Below are positions 10,399-18,380 of a DNA stretch of 26,501 nt, one piece after another. Location: the NCBI GenBank assembly GCA_964390645.1, contig CAYMLL010000075.1, positions 1 through 26,501 on the forward strand, read 5' to 3'. Position 1 is the first letter of the stretch; each line of letters starts with the position of its first letter. Below the pieces are notes generated by a model. That model saw only the letters and a list, made by a program, of their open reading frames with translations, was not told the origin of the DNA and ran no database searches. This DNA comes from CAYMLL01 sp964390645 (GTDB lineage: Bacteria; Planctomycetota; UBA8108). The translations under genes were made by a program, and so were the position numbers.

Positions 10399-11870
10399 CT
10401 CTCCGGCGGCCATTCGCTCAGTGTGTTGGCATCGACGCAGTCCTGATCGAAGGTCGTAGCGAGACGCACGCAGATCTCGGAGTCCATCAGCGTGGCGGTG
10501 AGCTCGAAGTTCGTCGAGAAGCTGCGCACGTCCATGTTCGCCGAGCCGACCAGCGCCCAGATGTCGTCGATCAGCACGACCTTCGAGTGCAGCATCGCCG
10601 TGGTGTGCTCGTGGATGCGGACCCCGGCGCGCAGAAGCTCGTCGTAGTAGCTGCGACCTGCCCAGAGGACGAAGCGGCTGTCCGTCTTCGCGGGAACCAG
10701 GACGTCGACAGCGATGCCGCGTCGAGCCGCCGTCTTCAGCGCCAGCAGCATGCCGGGAGTGGGTACGAAGTAGGGCGTCAAGATCCGGATGTGTTTTCGA
10801 GCGAGCGAGATCGCCAGGAACAGGTACTCACGGAGCAGGTGTCGCCGGGAGTCCGGCCCGCTCGGAACGATCTGAACCAGCGAGTGGCCAGGTGCTTCGA
10901 GACAGCGTTCGTAGCGCTCGACGGCGAGCGGCTCCTCGGACGCGAAGCGCCAGTCGGCGAGGAAGACGCTCTGGACGTCGGCGCAGGCGGGTCCCTCGAT
11001 CCGCAGGTGGGTGTCCTTCCAGAGCCCGACGCGCCGCCAGAGCCCACGATACTCGTCGCCGATGTTCTGGCTCCCCAGGAACGCGATCCTCCCGTCGATC
11101 ACGGCGATCTTGCGGTGGTTGCGGTAGTTGATGTTCCACTTTCTCTTCAGGGGAACCGCGGGCAGGAAGACCTCGACGCGTCCGCCGGCGTCGACCAGAG
11201 GGCGAAAGAACCGGCTGCCGGATCCCCAGCTGCCGATGCCGTCGATGAGCACGCGAACCTCGACTCCGCTGGCCGCCTTCCGGGTCAGGTGATCATGAAA
11301 GAGTCGGCCGGTCGCGTCAGCCCGGAAGATGTAGTATTCGATGTGGACTTGATCCCCGGCCGACTCGATCGCGCTCAGTATCTCGTTGTAGATCTTCGAA
11401 GCGTCCTCGTAGACGCTCACGCGGTTCCCCGATGTCGGGGGGTACTCGCCGAAGCGGGACGACAGGTGTGCGAGCTCGCGTAGGTCGGGGTCGACGTCCG
11501 GATCGACGGGGGCGTCAGCGCTCGAGACGTGGCACTCCGGTGAGGTCCTGGCCCCGTCTGGCGGTTGGAGCGCCCGTCGCCTTCTTCGTCGACGGTCGAC
11601 TCGTGGCGCGCCCAGGAGTACGTACAGGGCCAGTCCGATGACTGGAAGCAGAAGAAGGCCGAGCACCCAGGCGAGCATCGCCATGGGCTCGTCGCGCCGT
11701 TGCAGCACGGAGAACACGGCGACCAAGGTCGCGGCGTAGACGAGTACCGAGAAGGTCCAGACGATCCACAGCCAGCTTGATTGCAGGAAGCTTGCGAGTT
11801 CGTCCATCGCTGTCGGAGGCCGTGACCCACAGAGCGTCGAAGACGCCGCTCGAAGACGCTCGACGCGAGG

Positions 11871-12950
11871 CTACCGCGTCGCGCCGAGCTTGATGCTCGC
11901 GGAGTACTTGCCGGTCGTCGAGGTCGGGCTGTACATGAACGCGACGATTGACAGGTAGAGGCGGCCCTTCGCGTTCGCCTTTGCCCTGTACTTCGCGCCG
12001 ACCTTGAAGGGCTTGCCGTCCTTGCCGAGTTTGCCGATCAGCGTCAGCGGCGGGAAGCCCCCGAAAGTGTTGCCAGAGTAGCGGGTGTTGCCGTCGGGCC
12101 CGGAGTTGACGTTCCAGTCTCCGACCGAGGTGAGGCCGCTCGCCTGGATGCCGAGATCCTGCTTCTTCTGCACGTCGACCTTGGTGTCCAGCCACTTGCC
12201 GGGCGGCTGGAAGTTCGGGGTCACGGTGACCTTCCTGCTCATCGCCCCTGTCGGGCGGAAGTGGATCGCCGTGAGATCGTTGACGCTGATCGTCAGCGCC
12301 CCGTACCGGCTGTCGATCTCGATCGTGTCGGCGAGGACCTCGCCCTTGAGCGTCATGCGGTTCGTGCGCACCTCGTCCTCGAGGCCGCGCAGACCGGGCT
12401 CGTCGTCCGCGGCACCGTTTGTGGTGAGGTCCTCGATCTCCTCGACGAGGATCTCGGCGCGGTTCCGCACCTCCTCGTTCTTTGACCCGGAGGCCACGCG
12501 CAGCCGCTCGAGCGCCTGATCTCCGACCTTGCGGAGCTCCTCCATCGCCTCCTCGCGCTCGTCGAAGTCGTTCCGTCCGAGGCGATCGATCAGGGCGTCG
12601 ATCTTCTTGGCGATCTCCGGAGCGAGGCGGCGAGCGAATCGGACGCGCGTCAGCTCGGCGAAGGGGACCTCGAGCGTGCCGTACCTCGTCTTCACCAGAA
12701 GTTTCGTGAAGCGCGGCTTCCCCGCAACCTTGCTCCTGTCGCGCAGCAAGAAAACCGGCGTCGCCGGAGCCTCCTCCTTGCGCTTCGGCGTGGCGGCCTT
12801 GTCGTCCCTCTTCACCGTCGGCTTTCGCTTGAGGATCTCGACAACCTTCTCGATGTCCTGAGCCGGCCCGAGCCCCCCGAAGAGGCACGAAGCGGCGATT
12901 GTCAGAGAGGCCGCACGAAGTGGGAGGCGGGAGGTCGTTCGATCGCTCAT
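11871..12950 (-). CDS. Secreted protein with duplicated 'RYGxL' module and LecA-like C-terminal domain
   Basis: 359 residues. A signal peptide (about residues 1-30, ending near GPA-QD) indicates export. A Lys/Arg-rich segment follows. Two similar modules occur at about 66-108 and 193-232, each with a RYG(T/A)L strand and an (A/D)LTxxxF end. They flank a helical charged segment (FDEREEAMEELRKVGDQALE, ~129-148) of a type I have seen in Planctomycetota proteins. The C-terminal ~110 residues (GKWLDTKVDV..., GIQASGL, GDWNV, GPDG) resemble the LecA/PA-IL galactose-lectin fold often appended to secreted proteins. Role unknown; carbohydrate binding at the cell surface is an inference. It lies 77 bases after the PVC heme gene on the same strand; the ribosome-binding site is weak. 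Confidence 0.8.
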   Translation of the reverse strand: MSDRTTSRLPLRAASLTIAASCLFGGLGPAQDIEKVVEILKRKPTVKRDDKAATPKRKEEAPATPVFLLRDRSKVAGKPRFTKLLVKTRYGTLEVPFAELTRVRFARRLAPEIAKKIDALIDRLGRNDFDEREEAMEELRKVGDQALERLRVASGSKNEEVRNRAEILVEEIEDLTTNGAADDEPGLRGLEDEVRTNRMTLKGEVLADTIEIDSRYGALTISVNDLTAIHFRPTGAMSRKVTVTPNFQPPGKWLDTKVDVQKKQDLGIQASGLTSVGDWNVNSGPDGNTRYSGNTFGGFPPLTLIGKLGKDGKPFKVGAKYRAKANAKGRLYLSIVAFMYSPTSTTGKYSASIKLGATR

Positions 12951-13027
12951 GTCGTTGTACCGTCGGCTCCGGGTAATGATACGAACCGGAGTGTTGACCG
13001 GCACCCAAAAAACCCACGCGTCGAGGG

Positions 13028-16000
13028 TCAGCGTGGCCGGGTCGAGCTGCGGATGAACGCGATCAGGTCCGCCAGACCCTGCGCGTCGACGGTCTTCTCG
13101 AGATCGGCGGGCATCAGAGAGCGACCGGTGCTCTCCACGCGCAGGATCTCGTCGCGCAGCAATGTGTCGCTCGCGCCTTCCGCACGCAGAAAGCGCAGGC
13201 TCGTGGAAGTCTCCTCGGCGATGCGTCCGGAGACCACGCGACCATCCCTCGTCACTGCCGAATAACCGATGTGCTCTGGCGCGACCTCCCGGTTCGGGTC
13301 GAGGATGTGGACGAGAAGGCTCTCGGGGCTGCGTCCGGCGACCGTCTCGATGTCCGGGCCGACCGCGTGCCCCTTGTCTCCTCGCCGATGGCAGGTGGAG
13401 CAGGCCTTCGCGAACAGCTGTTCTCCGCGTGCGCGATCGCCTGTGAGCTCGAGCGCGCGGCGGAGCTTGTCGATCACCGACGCGCGGTCGGTCTCCTTCA
13501 CGGCTGCCAGCGACCTGCGCGCGCGTGCGCGAATCTTCGCATCCGGGTGGTCCACGAGCTGCTTGTGACGGGAGGGGTCGAGGTCGGCGGTGGAGATCTC
13601 CTTCCTCTCGATGGCCTCCAGCAGCGTGTAGAGACGTGCGGGGCGACGAAAGAGCGCCTCGGCGGCCTCGCGTCGCAGAGACGGGCTGAGCCGCTTCCAC
13701 GTCGAGATGATCGTCACCGCGGTCTGTTCGCTCTCGATGGCGCCGAGCGCCCGCAGCGCCGCCACCTGAAGGGCGGGAGGCTCGCTCGTGTCGAGAGCCG
13801 CCGGGACGGCGCGCAGGGCCAGATCCCACGGTGCGTGGGCGAGCAGGGCGACGGCTCTCCTCCTCTCGTCGAGGGGTCGTTCGAGCACGTCCGCTGCGCG
13901 GTCGAAGACCTTCCCGAGCTCGGCGACCGCGTCCTCGATCTCGGGCGGCGGCGAGTCGAGGACATGCTCCAGCGTGCGGCCTCGACGGCGCAGCCCCTCT
14001 CCGAGTCCGCGCAGGATCTCCGAGCGCGCGGATTCAGCGCCCGGTGGAACCTGCGCCGCTGCTCTGATCGTCATCGATACACCAGTGGCGTCGCCGCGTG
14101 CTCCCTCGACCTCCGCCAGACGCGACACCGTCGACCGTCCCCGGGGCTGTCGCAGAAGCTCGCGGTCTGCCACGAGCGCAGCGAGAACCGCCGCGCTGTC
14201 CTGGGCGGACGCGGAGAGGGCTGCGGTGCGGATCCACGAGTCTTCCAGGTCACGGCGGATGACGGAGGTCAGAGCTCGCGTGAGATTCTCGGGTCGCACG
14301 ACCCCGAGGGTCAGTGTTGCCTGGAAGCGGACGAGTGAGGACGCGTCCGCGGCAAGCGCGATGATGCGGGGAGCCACGGACGGCATGTTTTCAGCGAGCG
14401 CCTCGGCGTTGCGAATCGCGTGCACGCGCACCTCGGCGCTCCGGTCGTTCAGTGCGTCAAGGATGTCGTCCTCGCCGAGCATGCCGATCGCGTCGAGCGT
14501 GTAGATCGCTCGTACGCGTGCCGCGGCGAGGCGGCCGTTGCGGAGGAGGTCGCGCAGGGCGTCGACTGACTCCTCGTCCCTGCGCTCGACGATGAGCCGC
14601 GCCGTCGTGCGCCGTAGCCACGGGTTTCGCGTATCGAAGGCGCGCGCGAGTTCGGCGCCGCTGAAGCTCGCGGGGAGCGTCCGTCGAGGCTCGGGAGCGT
14701 TGTCGCGAAGCAGGCGGTAGATGCGCCCCCGGTCGTTGCCGCTGGTCAGGTTCACATGACGTTTGATCCGCTCGGGGATCGAGTACGGGTGCTCGATCGT
14801 CTCACGGTACATGTCGAGGATGTACACCGCTCCTTCCGGTCCGTCGATGAGCTGCACGGGACGAAACCAGTTGTCCGTCGACGTGATGAACTCCCGCTTC
14901 TCGCCTCGTGCCGGTCGCGACGCGCGGAAGGTGACACCGTGACGTTCGAGTGACTTCCGGTGCACGAGGTTACCTCCGACGTCGCCGACGAGGAGCTTGC
15001 CGCGCAGCGCGTCGCCGTACAGATCGCCTTCGTAGACGAGGATCCCGGTCGCGGACGTGAAGAAGCCGATCGGAACGAGCTCGGTCGGAGCGTACCGTGA
15101 AGCCGTCTTCGAGCTTGCGCGCCAGCGTGTGCGTACGACGCGCCAGGGCTCCGCTCCGCTGGTGCGGAAGACCGGTGCGGCGCCTCCATCGGTCGCGATG
15201 GACGCGGCTGTTCCGGTTGCGGGCAGCCAGCGGTTGCGCGACAGGTAGCTCTCTGCGATGACCGCGTGTCGTGCGTGGTTGGAGTTGCTGCACGCGAAGC
15301 GATTGCCGAGGTCGTCGAAGCAGACTCCGAACTGCCCTCCGGCGGAGGGGATCGTCTCCAGCGGGCCGCCCGGCGCAAATCGGAAGTCACGTCCTCTCGT
15401 CGACACGCTCGGTTGGCCGTCGATGAGGAGGCTCCGGACCGTGCCACCGTTGTACGAGGTGTTTCCGTAGAGCTTGTGGTCGAGGCCCCAGCGCAGGCCG
15501 TTGAGGAGGGCCTGCACGTTTCGTCGACCGAAGCCGCTGTAGTGGGATTCACGTCGGTCGGCGACGCCGTCTCCGTCGTCGTCCCGGGCGAAGATGATGT
15601 CCGGGGCCGCGGCGATGAAGACACCCCCTTTCGAGCAGGCTACAGCCGTTGGCCACGCCAGTCCGTCGACGAAGACGGTGCTGCGATCGACCTTGCCGTC
15701 GCCGTCTCGATCCTCGAGCAGGCGCACGCGTCCTTGCGGTTGCGACTTCGCTAGCTCGCTCGTGGTCAGGTTGTCCCCGTCGCTGGTGAACGGATAATCG
15801 CGCATCTCGACGACGAACATGCGACCGTTCTCGTCGAATGCCATGGCGATCGGATCGATGACATCGGGCTCGCTCGCCACGAGCTCGAGGTGGAACCCGG
15901 GCTCGACGCTGAAGGTTCGGAGCGCCTCGGCGGCCTCGGTTGGCGGGATCCTCGGCAGCTGCTCGAGGAGCTCCTCGTCGGTCTCGTCCTGAGCCATCGC

Positions 16001-16063
16001 GGCGGCCGTCGTCAAGGCGACGAGAGCGCCGAGCAGAGAGCGAGATGCGCGTGGTCGGTTCAT
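13028..16063 (-). CDS. PVC-type secreted protein: beta-propeller dehydrogenase-like domain, HEAT repeats and CxxCH heme-binding domain
   Basis: 1011 residues with a signal peptide (MNRPRASRSLLGALVALTTAAAMA). Residues ~45-470 form the Planctomycete/Verrucomicrobia-specific propeller (TIGR02604-like), beginning GFHLELVASEPDVIDPIAMAF. Calcium-type loops occur at DRDGDGKVD (118-126) and DDDGDGVAD (161-169). A HEAT-repeat region follows (about 480-860). The C-terminal domain (TIGR02603-like) carries the c-type heme motif Cys888-Ser-Thr-Cys891-His892, then GPDIETVAGRSPESLLVHIL and a possible Met ligand in SLMPADLEKTVD. Members of this family are thought to be periplasmic sugar-oxidising electron-transfer proteins, but their substrates are largely unproven. 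AGGACAGGAG lies upstream of the ATG. It is divergent from the ThiO-like gene and leads a possible three-gene unit. Confidence 0.92.
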   Translation of the reverse strand: MNRPRASRSLLGALVALTTAAAMAQDETDEELLEQLPRIPPTEAAEALRTFSVEPGFHLELVASEPDVIDPIAMAFDENGRMFVVEMRDYPFTSDGDNLTTSELAKSQPQGRVRLLEDRDGDGKVDRSTVFVDGLAWPTAVACSKGGVFIAAAPDIIFARDDDGDGVADRRESHYSGFGRRNVQALLNGLRWGLDHKLYGNTSYNGGTVRSLLIDGQPSVSTRGRDFRFAPGGPLETIPSAGGQFGVCFDDLGNRFACSNSNHARHAVIAESYLSRNRWLPATGTAASIATDGGAAPVFRTSGAEPWRVVRTRWRASSKTASRYAPTELVPIGFFTSATGILVYEGDLYGDALRGKLLVGDVGGNLVHRKSLERHGVTFRASRPARGEKREFITSTDNWFRPVQLIDGPEGAVYILDMYRETIEHPYSIPERIKRHVNLTSGNDRGRIYRLLRDNAPEPRRTLPASFSGAELARAFDTRNPWLRRTTARLIVERRDEESVDALRDLLRNGRLAAARVRAIYTLDAIGMLGEDDILDALNDRSAEVRVHAIRNAEALAENMPSVAPRIIALAADASSLVRFQATLTLGVVRPENLTRALTSVIRRDLEDSWIRTAALSASAQDSAAVLAALVADRELLRQPRGRSTVSRLAEVEGARGDATGVSMTIRAAAQVPPGAESARSEILRGLGEGLRRRGRTLEHVLDSPPPEIEDAVAELGKVFDRAADVLERPLDERRRAVALLAHAPWDLALRAVPAALDTSEPPALQVAALRALGAIESEQTAVTIISTWKRLSPSLRREAAEALFRRPARLYTLLEAIERKEISTADLDPSRHKQLVDHPDAKIRARARRSLAAVKETDRASVIDKLRRALELTGDRARGEQLFAKACSTCHRRGDKGHAVGPDIETVAGRSPESLLVHILDPNREVAPEHIGYSAVTRDGRVVSGRIAEETSTSLRFLRAEGASDTLLRDEILRVESTGRSLMPADLEKTVDAQGLADLIAFIRSSTRPR

Positions 16064-16092
16064 CGGCTGTGGCTCCTGTCCTTCGTGCGCTC

Positions 16093-16098
16093 ATTTTA
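16093..16098 (-). promoter_or_regulatory. Candidate -10 element TAAAAT
   Basis: On the minus strand TAAAAT stands 30 bases upstream of the ATG of the PVC heme gene, in an otherwise GC-rich 111-base divergent region. It differs from the sigma70 consensus at one position. No convincing -35 is seen, so support is weak. Confidence 0.25.
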
Positions 16099-16174
16099 GG
16101 AGAATGCCGGCACCGGGACGAGTGTCGCGTGGAGACTCGTCCGGAGATTCGGCCGCAGACCGACTCGTAGAAGG

Positions 16175-17311
16175 ATGAGCGACCCCGTTCACATCATCGG
16201 CGCCGGCGCGATCGGGCTCTTCGCCGCGCGTGAGCTCGCGGGTCGTGGTGCGAGGGTGGTCGTGCTCGAGTCCCGACGTATCGGCGACGGGGCGTCGGGC
16301 GCGGCGGTCGGTGTGCTGCAGGTTCCGACGTGGAGCCGCTCGGCCTTCGTGGAGCTCTCGCGGTCCGGCTTCGCCCTCCATGGCGACGCGTCGCGCGAGC
16401 TTTTCGAGGAGACCGGGATCGACGTCGGCTTCCGGCTCTGTGGCTGCGTCCGGCTCCGCGACTCGCTGCCGCGGGATCCCGAGCGCGTCATCAGGAAGTG
16501 GCAGGATGCCGGGGCCGACGCGCGCTGGTGCGACCGAGATCGCCTCGAGGAGCTCGTTCCGGGCTACGGAGGTCGAGCGAGTCACGGGCTCGAGCTCGAC
16601 CGCGAGGCGGTCCTCCATCCGCGGTCGCTCCTCGCGGCCCTCTCGGCGTCGTGTCGTGATCGAGGCGTCGAGATCCGCGAGGAGGTCGGTCCCCTGGAGG
16701 TCCGCCCGGGGGACGACGGTCGCGTGCGGATCGTCGCGGGCGTGGACGAGATCGGCGATGCGAGCGCCACGGTCCTCGTCACGAGCGGCTCGTGGACGGA
16801 GGTCGTCACCGCGCTCTTGCCGTCGCGTGCCGCGCCCGTGACGCCCGTGCGAGGTCAGGTCCTCGAGATTCGCGCTCCTTCGCCGCGCTGCGTGGTCCAC
16901 TTCGAGATGCCGGGGTCCGGCAACGAGTACTACATGGTTCCGCGCGGGGACGACGGCTTCTGGATCGGCAGCACGGTCGAGGATGTCGGGTTCGACGAGC
17001 GTACGACGACCGAGGGTCGCGCGGAGCTTCTCGTCGCGGCGCGTCAGGTGATTCCGGATCTCGATCCCGGGATGATCGTTCGTCAGTGGGCGGGGCTGCG
17101 TCCGAAGGCGATGCGCATCGGGGGACCGTTCATCGGTCGATGGCCGGGCGTCGACAAGCTCTGGGTCGCGGCGGGGCACTATCGGACCGGCGTGACGCAG
17201 GCTCCGGCGACAGCCCGGATTCTTGCGGACGCCCTGCTCGCGGGTCTCGAGGTGAATCGCTCGTTCGCCTTGCTCGGGCCGGAAGGACCCGGCGCTCCTC
17301 GAGACCGGTGA
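16175..17311 (+). CDS. FAD-dependent amine/amino-acid oxidase, glycine oxidase (ThiO)-like
   Basis: Member of the D-amino acid oxidase/ThiO family: FAD-linked oxidation of glycine or another amine to an imine, in thiamine thiazole synthesis when it is true ThiO. 378 residues. The dinucleotide-binding GAGAIG (9-14) is followed by ARVVVLE with the ribose-binding Glu. The C-terminal GHYRTGVTQAPATA is the ThiO-like FAD/substrate signature, and VTPVRGQVLEI and NEYYMVPRGDDGFWIGST are typical. No thi genes are nearby, so a role outside thiamine synthesis is possible. The ATG at 16175 directly follows AGAAGG, which is unusually tight spacing. It ends 10 bases from the convergent radical SAM gene. Confidence 0.88.
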   Translation: MSDPVHIIGAGAIGLFAARELAGRGARVVVLESRRIGDGASGAAVGVLQVPTWSRSAFVELSRSGFALHGDASRELFEETGIDVGFRLCGCVRLRDSLPRDPERVIRKWQDAGADARWCDRDRLEELVPGYGGRASHGLELDREAVLHPRSLLAALSASCRDRGVEIREEVGPLEVRPGDDGRVRIVAGVDEIGDASATVLVTSGSWTEVVTALLPSRAAPVTPVRGQVLEIRAPSPRCVVHFEMPGSGNEYYMVPRGDDGFWIGSTVEDVGFDERTTTEGRAELLVAARQVIPDLDPGMIVRQWAGLRPKAMRIGGPFIGRWPGVDKLWVAAGHYRTGVTQAPATARILADALLAGLEVNRSFALLGPEGPGAPRDR

Positions 17312-17321
17312 GCTCGGGGAC

Positions 17322-18380
17322 CTACCCGAAGAAGTCCAGCTGTCGCCCTGCGGGGTTCCTGTACCGAGCCGTGGACAGGTCGCGCTGCTCGTGGCCGAGC
17401 CCGTGCTTGCGGCGCGAGATCTCGAAGAGCCGGCGTACTTGCTGCGCGAAGACTCCCTCGCCACTCATCCGCGTGCCGAAGCGGGTGTCGTTGAGGCGGC
17501 CGCCGCGGACCGATCGGATGCGGTCGAGGACCTTCTTCCGGCGGCCGGGAACGTGGAGTTCGAGCCACTCCTCGAAGAGGTCGGTCAGCGAGTGGGGCAG
17601 CCGGAGCATGATGTAGCCGGCCGACTTGGCGCCCGCCTTTCTCGCCGCCTCGAGGATGGCGGGAATCTCGTGATCATTGAGGCCGGGGATGACCGGTGCG
17701 ACCATGACGCTCGTCGGGATGCTGGCTGCGTTCAGCTCCTCTATCGCGGCGAGACGTCGTTCGGGATTCGACGTGCGTGGCTCGAGGACGCGCCAGAGGC
17801 TCCGGTCGAGCGTCGTGATCGACATCGCCACCGTGGCGGCGTCGACGCTCGCCAGATCGCCGAGGAGGTCCGCGTCTCGGGTCACGAGCGCGTTCTTGGT
17901 GATCACGCTGACCGGATTGCGAAACTCCGCGAAGACTTCGAGGCAGCGGCGAGTCAACTGGAGGCGGCGGTCGATCAGCTGGTAGCAGTCCGTGTTGCCG
18001 CTCAGCATGACCGCCTGCGGGGTCCATTTCGGCGAGGCGAGCTCGTGTCGCAGGATCTCCGGCGCGTCCTCCTTGACGACGATGCGCGTCTCGAAGTCGA
18101 GCCCGGCGGAGAAGCCGAGAAACTCGTGCGACGGACGCGCGTAGCAGTAGACGCAGCCATGTTCGCAGCCGCGGTACGGGTTGACGCTGGCACGAAAGGG
18201 GAGGTCGTCGCTGTCGTTCATCGAGATGATCGACCGCGATGTGTCGCGCAGGTAGAGCGTCTTCGGGCGCGTCGTGCTCGCGGCGAACTCCGGGTCGGGC
18301 TCGTACGCCAGGCGCTCGAACCGATTCGGCAGGTTGTGCGCCGTGCCCCGGCCACGGATCGGCCTCTGCCCGCTGCTCAT
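17322..18380 (-). CDS. PA0069 / Rv2578c-family radical SAM protein
   Basis: 352 residues. The 4Fe-4S/SAM motif CxxxCxxC is Cys72, Cys76, Cys79 in RGCEHGCVYCYARPSHEF, which with the preceding NPYRG is typical of the PA0069 family, distantly related to spore photoproduct lyase. LSGNTDCYQ and VITKNALV follow in the expected order. I see no extra C-terminal cysteine cluster (SPASM), so it does not look like an anaerobic sulfatase-maturating enzyme. The function of the family is not established. Its ATG overlaps the TGA of the esterase-sulfatase gene (ATGA), so the two are very probably translationally coupled. Confidence 0.9.
   Translation of the reverse strand: MSSGQRPIRGRGTAHNLPNRFERLAYEPDPEFAASTTRPKTLYLRDTSRSIISMNDSDDLPFRASVNPYRGCEHGCVYCYARPSHEFLGFSAGLDFETRIVVKEDAPEILRHELASPKWTPQAVMLSGNTDCYQLIDRRLQLTRRCLEVFAEFRNPVSVITKNALVTRDADLLGDLASVDAATVAMSITTLDRSLWRVLEPRTSNPERRLAAIEELNAASIPTSVMVAPVIPGLNDHEIPAILEAARKAGAKSAGYIMLRLPHSLTDLFEEWLELHVPGRRKKVLDRIRSVRGGRLNDTRFGTRMSGEGVFAQQVRRLFEISRRKHGLGHEQRDLSTARYRNPAGRQLDFFG

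Noticed and set aside
11515..13017. 500-codon minus-strand frame of Arg/Gly/Ala-rich composition
   Set aside because: It is an alternative frame of the LecA-like and cls genes, which have clear signal peptide and domain evidence.
12951..13829. Upstream extension of the LecA-like protein
   Set aside because: The extension overlaps the conserved heme domain of the PVC protein in another frame; the signal peptide begins at the ATG at 12950.
17322..18380. Radical SAM protein as a standard anaerobic sulfatase-maturating enzyme
   Set aside because: The motif context is that of the PA0069 family, and no C-terminal SPASM cysteine cluster is visible.
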